A DNA stretch of 64,000 bases from Solimonas_A sp052035235 (lineage in GTDB: Bacteria > Pseudomonadota > Gammaproteobacteria > Nevskiales > Nevskiaceae): contig JBPOHT010000012.1 of NCBI GenBank assembly GCA_052035235.1, forward strand, positions 56,309 to 120,308, written 5' to 3'. The notes beneath the pieces were generated by a model. That model made no database searches. It saw nothing but the letters and a program-made list of their open reading frames with translations, and was not told the origin of the DNA. This document shows, in pieces, positions 8,600-15,646 of the stretch (the first letter of the stretch is position 1; each line of letters starts with the position of its first letter). Made by a program: the position numbers and the translations under genes.

Positions 8600-9010
8600 T
8601 CAGCGGATCGGCTGTGCCGCGACGGAAACATCCTTCACGCCCGCCAGGCGTGCCTGGTCCATCGCCTCCACCATCAGCCCGGCGCGAGCGTCCTTGTCGG
8701 CCTGGATGATGACGCCGGCCTGCGGGTTGGCTGCACGCATGCGGCCGATCACGGCGCGCAGCGCGCGGATGTCCACTTGCTGCTTGTCCACCCAGACCTC
8801 ACCGCGCGGCGAGATCGCCACGATGATGTTGTTGCGCTCCTCGCGCACCGCGGTCTGCGCCGTGGGGCGGTTGATCTGGATGCCGGCCTGCGTCACGAAG
8901 GTGTTGGTGATGATGAAGAAGATCAGCAAGTTGAGGACGAAGTCCAGCATCGGCGCCAGGTCGATGCCGGTGTGCTCTTCGGTGGGAGTGCTGTGACGGC
9001 TGAAACGCAT
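8600..9010 (-). CDS. exbD: ExbD/TolR-type proton channel subunit
   Basis: This 136-residue protein has a cytoplasmic N-terminus, one transmembrane helix (about residues 22-42, APMLDFVLNLLIFFIITN) and a periplasmic domain. The aspartate in this helix is the residue expected to carry protons in ExbD/TolR proteins. The gene starts with ATG, 9 nt after the exbB stop, and ends 6 nt before tonB. It is part of the inner-membrane motor that energises the TonB-like protein. Confidence 0.92.
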   Translation of the reverse strand: MRFSRHSTPTEEHTGIDLAPMLDFVLNLLIFFIITNTFVTQAGIQINRPTAQTAVREERNNIIVAISPRGEVWVDKQQVDIRALRAVIGRMRAANPQAGVIIQADKDARAGLMVEAMDQARLAGVKDVSVAAQPIR

Positions 9011-9019
9011 GTCGTCCCC

Positions 9020-9556
9020 TCAGTATTTCAGTGCGTCGGCGAACAGCTCGGTTTCAACCCGGCTGATCGTCTGGAAGCGTCCGATGAAGAAGATGCCGCT
9101 GAGGCTGACGGCCAGGCCGGCCAGCGTCGCGATCATGGCGTGTGAAACACCGTCGGACATCGCGCGGGCATCGGCATAGCCGAGCGCGGACATGGAATCG
9201 AAGACCTCGAGCATGCCGGTGACGGTGCCGAGCAGGCCCAGCAGCGGCGCCAGCGGCACGATCACGCGGATCAGGGGCTGGCTGCCGACCAGGCGCGCAT
9301 TGGCGCGTGCGATCAGCATGCGGCGGATCTGCCGCGCATGCCAGGACTTGTGCTCCGGCCGCTGCTCCCAGGCCTGGGCCATGGCCTCGCGCTCGCGGCG
9401 GAAGCCGATGCGGAAGTACCACCAGCGCTCCACGATCAGCGTCCACATGACCAGGCCCGACAGGAAGATCCAGGGCAGCACCCAGCCTCCGGCCTCGACG
9501 AAAGCGTCGACCGACTCGAACGGCCCCATCAGGCCGTAGAGCAGGTTCTCAAGCAC
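9020..9556 (-). CDS. exbB: ExbB/TolQ-type proton channel subunit (short)
   Basis: This 178-residue MotA/TolQ/ExbB-family protein has a first membrane helix at about residues 25-45. A long helical pair follows at about residues 95-165, including PLAPLLGLLGTVTGMLEVF. The start codon is GTG and overlaps the end of the long ExbB gene by 8 nt, which suggests translational coupling. With ExbD it forms the proton-conducting motor. A second, longer ExbB homolog directly upstream is the signature of the TtpC/ExbB2/ExbD2/TonB2 arrangement known in Vibrio. Confidence 0.92.
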   Translation of the reverse strand: MLENLLYGLMGPFESVDAFVEAGGWVLPWIFLSGLVMWTLIVERWWYFRIGFRREREAMAQAWEQRPEHKSWHARQIRRMLIARANARLVGSQPLIRVIVPLAPLLGLLGTVTGMLEVFDSMSALGYADARAMSDGVSHAMIATLAGLAVSLSGIFFIGRFQTISRVETELFADALKY

Positions 9557-10901
9557 GCGTCTGCTCCAGGCGCTCGGCCAGCAGGCCGGTGGCCTGCTCG
9601 TCGAGGATCTGGGTGATGGCGCGCGAGCGCGCCGCCAGCAGGCTGTTGATGAACAGCAGCGGCACGGCGATGCCCAGGCCCAGCACGGTGGCGATCATGG
9701 CCTGCGAGATGCCCTCGGCCATCAGGCGCGGATCACCGGCACCCTGCTCGGTGATGACCTGGAAGGTGATGATCATGCCCACCACGGTGCCGATCAGGCC
9801 CAGCAGCGGGCCGGCCGCCACCGCCAGCCGCAGGAAGGCCTGGAAGCGCTCCAGCTTGGGCACCTCGCGCAGCACCGCCTCGGACAGGCGCAGCTCGATC
9901 ACCTCGGCATCCTCGGCGACGGTGGCCGGGTTGCTCTTGAAGGTGGCCAGCACACGGCCCAGCGGATTGTCGTCGGAAGGCTGAGAGACATTGGCCAACT
10001 GGCGGCGCACGGCGCCGTCGGTGCGCAGCAGCCAGACCAGCTGCCAGATCGCCAGCACCGCGCCGACCACGCCGATCGCGATGATGATGTAGCCGACCTC
10101 CCCGCCCATGTGGATGCGCTCCATCAGCGTGGGACGCAGCGCTTCCTGGGCCAGCAGCGTGCCGCCGGTGGGATCGACCAGGATCGGCGCGCGGCCCTCG
10201 GCCTCGGCAAAGTCGCGGGCCATCGAGCGGAACTTGCGCTCCGGCTGGCGCGACAGCTGCAGCAACTGGCTGGAGCCCGGCTGCGGCACAAGGTATTCAC
10301 CGTCGTGGAAGCTGGTGAAGGCGCCGACGCGCGTCACGTCCATCTTGCTGGCGGTACCGGCCGTGTCCACCACCTCGGCCTGGAAGCGCGCCGAGCGGCC
10401 GTTCTCGGTCATCTCCTGCTGCAGCGTGAACCACAGCTTCTCGATGTCCGCCTGCACCGGCATGGCGTTGTCGGCGGTCAGCGCGTCGAGGAATTCCAGG
10501 CGCTCCGGGAATTGCGCGCTGATGGCCGAGTTGGCGGCATGGGCGCGGAAATCCGCGGCGGCCTGGCGCACGGCGGCAGCCACCTGCGTGTAGTCACCGG
10601 CGCGGGTCTTGAACTGCTCCTTGAGCTCGGCGATCTGCTTCTGGTTGGCCTCGTAGCGCGCACGGACGGCGTCGGACTTGGCCTTGACTGCGGCGTGCTC
10701 CGCCTCGGCCTTCTGCAGCATCTCGGCCTGGGCGTTGCGGTCGCGCAGGAAGCGCGCCTCGCGCTCCTGGTTGAGCTTGGCGCTGGCGGCGCTGTCCTGG
10801 CGGATACGGCTGAGCAGGTCATCCATGCCCTTGGCCTGGGTCTGCGCCAGGGCCATGCCGGGCAGCAGGGCGAGAACGAGAAGGAACTTGCGGGCGCTCA
10901 C
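9549..10901 (-). CDS. Long ExbB/TolQ-family protein, TtpC-like
   Basis: This 450-residue protein has a signal peptide (about 1-19). A charged coiled coil follows at about 28-115, then a periplasmic region to about 265. The last part is a MotA/TolQ/ExbB channel domain with helices near 270-293, 365-390 and 400-422 (AAGPLLGLIGTVVGMIITFQ). This matches TtpC, which supports the TonB2 motor in Vibrio. The start is GTG and overlaps the stop of the DUF3450 gene as GTGA. Gene order DUF3450, long ExbB, ExbB, ExbD, TonB, TPR is the same as the Vibrio tonB2 cluster, from memory. Confidence 0.85.
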   Translation of the reverse strand: MSARKFLLVLALLPGMALAQTQAKGMDDLLSRIRQDSAASAKLNQEREARFLRDRNAQAEMLQKAEAEHAAVKAKSDAVRARYEANQKQIAELKEQFKTRAGDYTQVAAAVRQAAADFRAHAANSAISAQFPERLEFLDALTADNAMPVQADIEKLWFTLQQEMTENGRSARFQAEVVDTAGTASKMDVTRVGAFTSFHDGEYLVPQPGSSQLLQLSRQPERKFRSMARDFAEAEGRAPILVDPTGGTLLAQEALRPTLMERIHMGGEVGYIIIAIGVVGAVLAIWQLVWLLRTDGAVRRQLANVSQPSDDNPLGRVLATFKSNPATVAEDAEVIELRLSEAVLREVPKLERFQAFLRLAVAAGPLLGLIGTVVGMIITFQVITEQGAGDPRLMAEGISQAMIATVLGLGIAVPLLFINSLLAARSRAITQILDEQATGLLAERLEQTRA

Positions 10902-11653
10902 TTGGCGGCTCCAGCGGCGGCCACCGGCATCGGCAGCGTCAACAGGTCGGGGGCGGCGGTCTCACGCGCGATCTTCATCGCCAGGCGCAGTTCCTTGACG
11001 TACTTGCGCGGGATCGGCTCCCACTTGCCGGTGCCGGCGTTCCAGCCCCAGGCATCGGCGCCATCCAGCGCCACCGCGAACATCGTGCTGCGGCCCACAC
11101 GCAGGATGTCCACCATGCGTTCCTCCACCTGCCCACGCTCGGCACCCAGGCCGCGTCCGTAGTCGGCCTCGATCTGGTAGGCCTCCAGCACGCGGCGGAA
11201 TTTCTCCGCCGTGGCGGTGCTGCTGTCGGTCATCATGCGGCGCAGGTTGGCGATGCGCTCCTTGCGCTCGTCCTGCAGGAACGGCAGGTCCAGCGCGATG
11301 AACTTCTCCAGCGAATCGAGCATGCGCAGCATCAGCGGCATCATGTCGCCGCCGGCGCGGTCCAGGTCCGCCAGCTGGCGCTGCAGGCTCTGCTTCTCGG
11401 CCTCCTGCGCGGCCAGCAAGGGCTCGATCTGGTTGGCATAGACGCGCAGCTGCTGCGCCTGCCAGGTGGCGGCGCGGTAGCGCTCCAGCATCGCGCGGGT
11501 CTGGTCGTCGGACTGGTTGACCCGATCCTGCGAAGCGGCGCTGGCCTTGCCGGCCTGCACGGTGGCGTCGATCGCCCGCGATACCGGATCGGTCTGCGCT
11601 ACGGCAGTCGCAGCGAGCATTGCGGCGCTCGCCGCCAAGAAAATCTTCTTCAT
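10898..11653 (-). CDS. DUF3450 periplasmic coiled-coil protein
   Basis: This 251-residue protein starts MKKIFLAASA and has a signal peptide of about 20 residues. A helical, Gln/Arg/Glu-rich body follows, consistent with a long coiled coil (about 30-150). The C-terminal part contains GWNAGTGKWEPIPRKY. It belongs to DUF3450, a family found as the first gene of TonB2/TtpC clusters. The start at 11653 is chosen because purine-rich SD-like sequence lies just upstream and the signal peptide begins there. Its exact role is unknown, and a periplasmic partner of the long ExbB is plausible. Confidence 0.82.
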   Translation of the reverse strand: MKKIFLAASAAMLAATAVAQTDPVSRAIDATVQAGKASAASQDRVNQSDDQTRAMLERYRAATWQAQQLRVYANQIEPLLAAQEAEKQSLQRQLADLDRAGGDMMPLMLRMLDSLEKFIALDLPFLQDERKERIANLRRMMTDSSTATAEKFRRVLEAYQIEADYGRGLGAERGQVEERMVDILRVGRSTMFAVALDGADAWGWNAGTGKWEPIPRKYVKELRLAMKIARETAAPDLLTLPMPVAAAGAAK

Positions 11654-11685
11654 TACCTTACGTTTCCTTGATGAGGAAATACGAT

Positions 11686-12483
11686 TCAACGCGGGGCTTG
11701 CTGGCCGCGTGCGGCCCGCTGCTCCAGCGGCCGCAGCCAGCCACAGACGCCGTGGATCATCTCCTCGGTCTCTTCGTCGTCGATCACCCAGTGCCCTCGA
11801 TCCGGGTAATGACGGTGCGTCGCCTGCGGATACAGGCCCGCCACCTTGCGTACCGCGAAGGCCGGCGTCAACCGGTCGGCGCCGCAACTCACCACGTATA
11901 CAGGACAACGCACCGCATCTGCATCGACCGAGGTCGTTTTTCCCCAGTCCGCCCACCACAGGCCGACTTCATACGCGACCCGGCCGGACTCATGCACCAT
12001 CCGTTCGTAGCAGACCTTCTGGCGCTCCGGCGAAAGACCGTTGTAGACGTAGGCCGCCGCCGCCTCGCGGCTGAACTTGTACGGCCGGTGCCAGAAGCCC
12101 CAGCGGGCCAGCACGCGGCTGAAGGGCGCCAGGTTGGCCAACCCCGCGGCATTGATGCCCCAGGGCGCGGCCGGCGTCAGCAACACCACGGCGAAGACCG
12201 GGATGCGCGCCGCCAGCTGCTGCGCCAGCAAGCCGCCCATGGAATGGCCGATCAGGATCGGCGGCGTGGGAAAGTCCTGCTCGCGAATGTACTGCTCAAG
12301 GTAATCCAGATATTCCCGCAAGCTGCGGTTGTCGACGCGCAGGGGCTGGTCGGCGGTCGGCTCATGGGCCGGCAGGGTCGGCGCGTAGCAGCGGTAGCCC
12401 CGAGGCTCCAGCAGCTCCCGCACCCGCTTCCAGTCGCCACCGGTGCACCACATCCCGTGGATCAGCACGACCGGTGTGTTCAT
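11686..12483 (-). CDS. Alpha/beta hydrolase
   Basis: This 265-residue protein has an oxyanion-hole HGMW near residue 9 and a nucleophile elbow GHSMGG with Ser81. A candidate acid lies in SCGADRLTP, and a catalytic His lies in DRGHWV near residue 234. It has no signal peptide, so it should act in the cytoplasm on a small ester or acyl substrate that cannot be named. It ends 32 nt before the DUF3450 start on the same strand. It may therefore be the first gene of the TonB2-type operon, and a lipid-acting role would fit but is speculative. Confidence 0.8.
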   Translation of the reverse strand: MNTPVVLIHGMWCTGGDWKRVRELLEPRGYRCYAPTLPAHEPTADQPLRVDNRSLREYLDYLEQYIREQDFPTPPILIGHSMGGLLAQQLAARIPVFAVVLLTPAAPWGINAAGLANLAPFSRVLARWGFWHRPYKFSREAAAAYVYNGLSPERQKVCYERMVHESGRVAYEVGLWWADWGKTTSVDADAVRCPVYVVSCGADRLTPAFAVRKVAGLYPQATHRHYPDRGHWVIDDEETEEMIHGVCGWLRPLEQRAARGQQAPR

Positions 12484-12574
12484 CTGTTCTTATTCCGCAA
12501 GATGCCTTCCTCCAGGCTCTTCAGGCGCGTAATCTAGCATGCAAAATTCCCCAGAAATTCATGAGGATTCGCCC

Positions 12575-12943
12575 ATGTCCGGACACTCTCCCGCCTTTCT
12601 CGCCCTGATCCAGGACGCCCGCAGCCGCGTGCGTGAAGTGAACGCCCGGGACATGCCGCGCATCCTCTCCGAGCAGCCCGCCGCCCGTCTCATAGACGTG
12701 CGCGAAGAGAGCGAGTTCGCCGCCGGGCATGTCGAGGGCGCCGAATGGCTCGGCAAGGGCGTGATCGAGCGCGACATCGAGACCAAGCACCCGGACCGCA
12801 ACGAGCCGCTGTACCTGTACTGCGGCAGCGGCTACCGCTCGGTGATCGCGGCCGACAACCTGCAGAAGATGGGCTACACCCAGGTGTTCTCGGTGGACGG
12901 CGGCTGGCGCGACCTCAAGGGGCTGTTCCCGGTCGAGGCCTGA
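12575..12943 (+). CDS. Rhodanese-like sulfurtransferase
   Basis: This is a single-domain rhodanese of 122 residues. The active-site loop is C-G-S-G-Y-R within YLYCGSGYRS, and the CH2A-like LIDVREESEF motif is present. The ATG at 12575 is favoured because GAGGA lies 7 nt upstream, whereas the ATG at 12539 has no ribosome site. Such proteins transfer sulfane sulfur or take part in thiol stress handling, and the substrate is not evident. It is divergent from the hydrolase and convergent with epmA. Confidence 0.88.
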   Translation: MSGHSPAFLALIQDARSRVREVNARDMPRILSEQPAARLIDVREESEFAAGHVEGAEWLGKGVIERDIETKHPDRNEPLYLYCGSGYRSVIAADNLQKMGYTQVFSVDGGWRDLKGLFPVEA

Positions 12944-12974
12944 TCGAACCAGGACTCGCCAGGGCCGTAGCGCC

Positions 12975-13934
12975 TCAGGCCCTGCCGCTGTCGAAGGCCA
13001 GCACCTCGGCCAGCGCGGCCTTGCCCAGCAACAGCATCAGCAAACGGTCCAGCCCCAGCGCCACGCCGGCGCAGGCCGGCAGGCCCTCGGCCAGGGCGGC
13101 GACCAGATTCCGGTCGTAGGGCGGCACGTCCCGCCCCTGCTCCTGTCGCCAGCGCTGCTCCGCCTCGAAGCGCTGGCGTTGCTCGTCGGCATCGCCCAGT
13201 TCGTGATAGCCGTTGGCCAGTTCGGTTCCCTGCCAGAACAGTTCGAAGCGCTCGGCCACCGGCGGGTCGTCATGGCGGATGCGCGCCAGCGCCGCCTGCG
13301 AAGCCGGGAAGTCATGCAGGAAGCAGGGTGACTTCAGGCCCAGCCGCGGGCCCACGGCCAGCGACATGGCCACATCCAGCCAGATGTCGCGGTCCTGCCC
13401 GCCCAGATCGCTGGTATCGTGTCCGGCCCGAGCCAGCGCGGCGCGGATGTCGGCGATGTCGGCCGTGAACGGATCCAGGTCCAGGTGCCGCCGGAAGGCC
13501 TCGCGGTAGCTCAGCTTGTCCACCGCCCCCGCCAGCGGCCGGCCCAGCGCCGCCGCCAGGGCGGTCACCAGTTCGGCCACTTCCCGCATCAGGTCGTGAT
13601 GGTCGAAGCCCGGCCGGTACCATTCCAGCATGGTGAATTCGGGGTTGTGATAGCGCCCGGACTCCTCGAGGCGGAACACGCGGCAGACCTGCCAGATCGG
13701 CCCACTGCCGGCGCAGAGCAGCCGCTTCATCGCGAACTCCGGCGAGGTCTGCAGCCAGCGGCCGTCCTCGGTACGGAAGCTGTCGATATGCCGGTCCACC
13801 GTCGCATGCGCCGACAACAGCGGGGTCTCCACCTCCAGCACCCCGCGCGAATTGAAGAACGCGCGCAGGGCCGACAGCAGCGCGGCACGGGCGCGCAGGG
13901 TCGGCAGGTCGGCGGAGGGTTTCCAGTCAGTCAT
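12975..13934 (-). CDS. epmA: EF-P lysine aminoacylase EpmA (PoxA/GenX)
   Basis: This 319-residue class II lysyl-tRNA-synthetase paralog lacks the anticodon-binding domain. It carries motif 2 (VCRVFRLEESGRYHNPEFTM) and motif 3 (GVALGLDRLLMLLLG). EpmA attaches beta-lysine to Lys34 of elongation factor P. Here it sits directly downstream of efp, with a perfect 12-bp hairpin between them. With epmB across the divergent promoter, the complete beta-lysylation pathway is clustered. The length matches the family. Confidence 0.95.
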   Translation of the reverse strand: MTDWKPSADLPTLRARAALLSALRAFFNSRGVLEVETPLLSAHATVDRHIDSFRTEDGRWLQTSPEFAMKRLLCAGSGPIWQVCRVFRLEESGRYHNPEFTMLEWYRPGFDHHDLMREVAELVTALAAALGRPLAGAVDKLSYREAFRRHLDLDPFTADIADIRAALARAGHDTSDLGGQDRDIWLDVAMSLAVGPRLGLKSPCFLHDFPASQAALARIRHDDPPVAERFELFWQGTELANGYHELGDADEQRQRFEAEQRWRQEQGRDVPPYDRNLVAALAEGLPACAGVALGLDRLLMLLLGKAALAEVLAFDSGRA

Positions 13935-13947
13935 GGGCTTCAGAAAG

Positions 13948-13975
13948 CATGAAGCCGCCCGAAGGCGGCTTCATG
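13948..13975 (-). terminator. Perfect 12-bp UUCG hairpin between efp and epmA
   Basis: Arms at 13948-13959 and 13964-13975 pair without mismatch and close on a UUCG tetraloop when read on the minus strand. The hairpin lies 14 nt after the efp stop and ends 13 nt before the epmA start. The following tract (GCTTTCTG) is a weak U-run, so termination is probably partial. Confidence 0.8.
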
Positions 13976-13989
13976 GGAACGATGACGGC

Positions 13990-14559
13990 TTACTTGCCGG
14001 CGCGGTTCAGGTACTCGCCGGTGCGGGTGTCGACCTTGACCTTCTCGCCCTCGGTGATGAAGAGCGGCACCTTGACGATGGCGCCGGTCTCCAGCTTGGC
14101 CGGCTTGGTGCCGCCGGTGGCGGTGTCGCCGCGCAGGCCGGGGTCGGTCTCGGTCACGGCCAGTTCCACCGTGTTGGGCGCGTAGACCACCAGCGGGACT
14201 TCGTTCCACAGGGTGATACGGACGGTTTCCTCGCCCTTGAGCCACTGGGCGGAATCGGCCATCGCGGTCTTGCCGGCCTGGATCTGTTCGAAGCTCTTCG
14301 GATCCATGAAGGTCCAGAATTCGCCGTCGTTGTACAGGTACTGCATGTCCTTGTCTTCGACGTCGGCGGACTCGATGGTGTCGCCCGACTTCAAGGTCTT
14401 TTCCAGCACGCGGCCAGTCTTGAGGTTGCGGATCTTGAGGGTATTCGTCGCCTGGCCCTTGCCCGGCTTGCGGTATTCGTTGTCGATGACCGAGTACGGG
14501 TCCCCATCGATGAGGAGCTTGGTACCGGACTTCATTTCGTTGGTGCTGACAGTCGCCAT
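13990..14559 (-). CDS. efp: Elongation factor P
   Basis: This 189-residue protein has three beta-barrel domains and relieves ribosome stalling at polyproline stretches. The modified lysine is Lys34 in the KPGKGQ loop, at the same number as in E. coli. The ATG at 14559 (MATVSTNEMK) is chosen by homology. A longer frame to 14703 would run through the divergent promoter and the epmB start. It is followed by a hairpin and then epmA, and faces epmB divergently across a 73-nt gap. Confidence 0.97.
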   Translation of the reverse strand: MATVSTNEMKSGTKLLIDGDPYSVIDNEYRKPGKGQATNTLKIRNLKTGRVLEKTLKSGDTIESADVEDKDMQYLYNDGEFWTFMDPKSFEQIQAGKTAMADSAQWLKGEETVRITLWNEVPLVVYAPNTVELAVTETDPGLRGDTATGGTKPAKLETGAIVKVPLFITEGEKVKVDTRTGEYLNRAGK

Positions 14560-14632
14560 GAGCTCGACTCTGATCCAGAAAAATTGAAAGGTTGGTTGCC
14601 GCCCCGTGACCGGGGGGTGAAAATGGCGTCGA

Positions 14633-15646
14633 ATGATAACTCCCCGTCCCGACAGCCGCCAGCAGGCACCGCAGTGGCAGCACGCCCTGCGTGAGGCCTT
14701 CACCCGCCCGGCGGACCTGCTCGACTACCTGCAGATCGACCCGGCCCTCCCCTCCCTGGACCTGGAACGGCTGAGGGACTTCCCCCTGCGGGTGCCGCGC
14801 GGCTTCGCCGCCCGGATGCGCAAGGGCGACCCGGCCGACCCCCTGTTCCTGCAGGTCTGGCCCCGCCCGGCCGAAGCGGAGGTGGTGCCCGGCTTCGGCC
14901 TGGACGCCGTGGGAGACCTGAAGAAGGCCCGCGATGGCGGGGTGATCCACAAGTACCACGGCCGCGCCCTGCTGATCGCCACCGGAGCCTGCGCGGTGCA
15001 TTGCCGCTACTGCTTCCGGCGCCATTTCCCCTACTCCGACCAGTTGGCCGCTCGCGAGCAATGGCGCGAGGCCCTGCGCACCCTGGCCGAGGACCCCAGC
15101 ATCGAGGAGGTGATCCTGTCCGGCGGCGATCCCCTGTCCCTGTCGGACGACAAGCTGGCGGGCCTGGTCGAGGCCCTGGAGGAGATTCCGCACCTGCGCC
15201 GCCTGCGCATCCACACCCGCCAGCCGATCGTATTGCCGGAGCGGGTGGATGAACGGCTATTGCAATGGCTGGGCCGCGGCCGGCTGCAGAAGGTGATCGT
15301 GCTGCACGTGAACCATCCGCAGGAGCTGGACGCCACCGTGGAGCGCGCGCTGCAGCCGTTGCGGGCACTGCAAATTCCGCTTTTGAACCAATCCGTTTTG
15401 CTGCGTGGAATCAACGATTCAGCGGAGATTCTTCGAAAGCTGTCTGAGCAGTTGTTTGCCTGCGGGATACTGCCCTACTATCTGCACGTGGTGGACCGCG
15501 TCCATGGCGCGGCACATTTCGAGGTAGACACCGAAGCCGCACGAAGGCTGGCCAGTGAACTGGTTGCCCTCGTGCCCGGTTACCTAATGCCACGACTGGC
15601 GCGTGAAGACGCCGGCGCGGCCTCAAAGACATGGATCGCATGGTAG
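14633..15646 (+). CDS. epmB: EF-P beta-lysylation protein EpmB (lysine 2,3-aminomutase family)
   Basis: This 337-residue radical SAM enzyme has the cluster motif C-x3-C-x2-C in CAVHCRYCFRRHFPY. The lysine/PLP region follows the aminomutase pattern (ILSGGDPLSLSDDKL, LHVNHPQEL). EpmB converts (S)-alpha-lysine to (R)-beta-lysine, which EpmA then attaches to EF-P. The gene is divergent from efp. Its last 16 nt overlap the next gene (start 15631), which suggests co-expression with the FimX-like gene. Confidence 0.95.
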   Translation: MITPRPDSRQQAPQWQHALREAFTRPADLLDYLQIDPALPSLDLERLRDFPLRVPRGFAARMRKGDPADPLFLQVWPRPAEAEVVPGFGLDAVGDLKKARDGGVIHKYHGRALLIATGACAVHCRYCFRRHFPYSDQLAAREQWREALRTLAEDPSIEEVILSGGDPLSLSDDKLAGLVEALEEIPHLRRLRIHTRQPIVLPERVDERLLQWLGRGRLQKVIVLHVNHPQELDATVERALQPLRALQIPLLNQSVLLRGINDSAEILRKLSEQLFACGILPYYLHVVDRVHGAAHFEVDTEAARRLASELVALVPGYLMPRLAREDAGAASKTWIAW

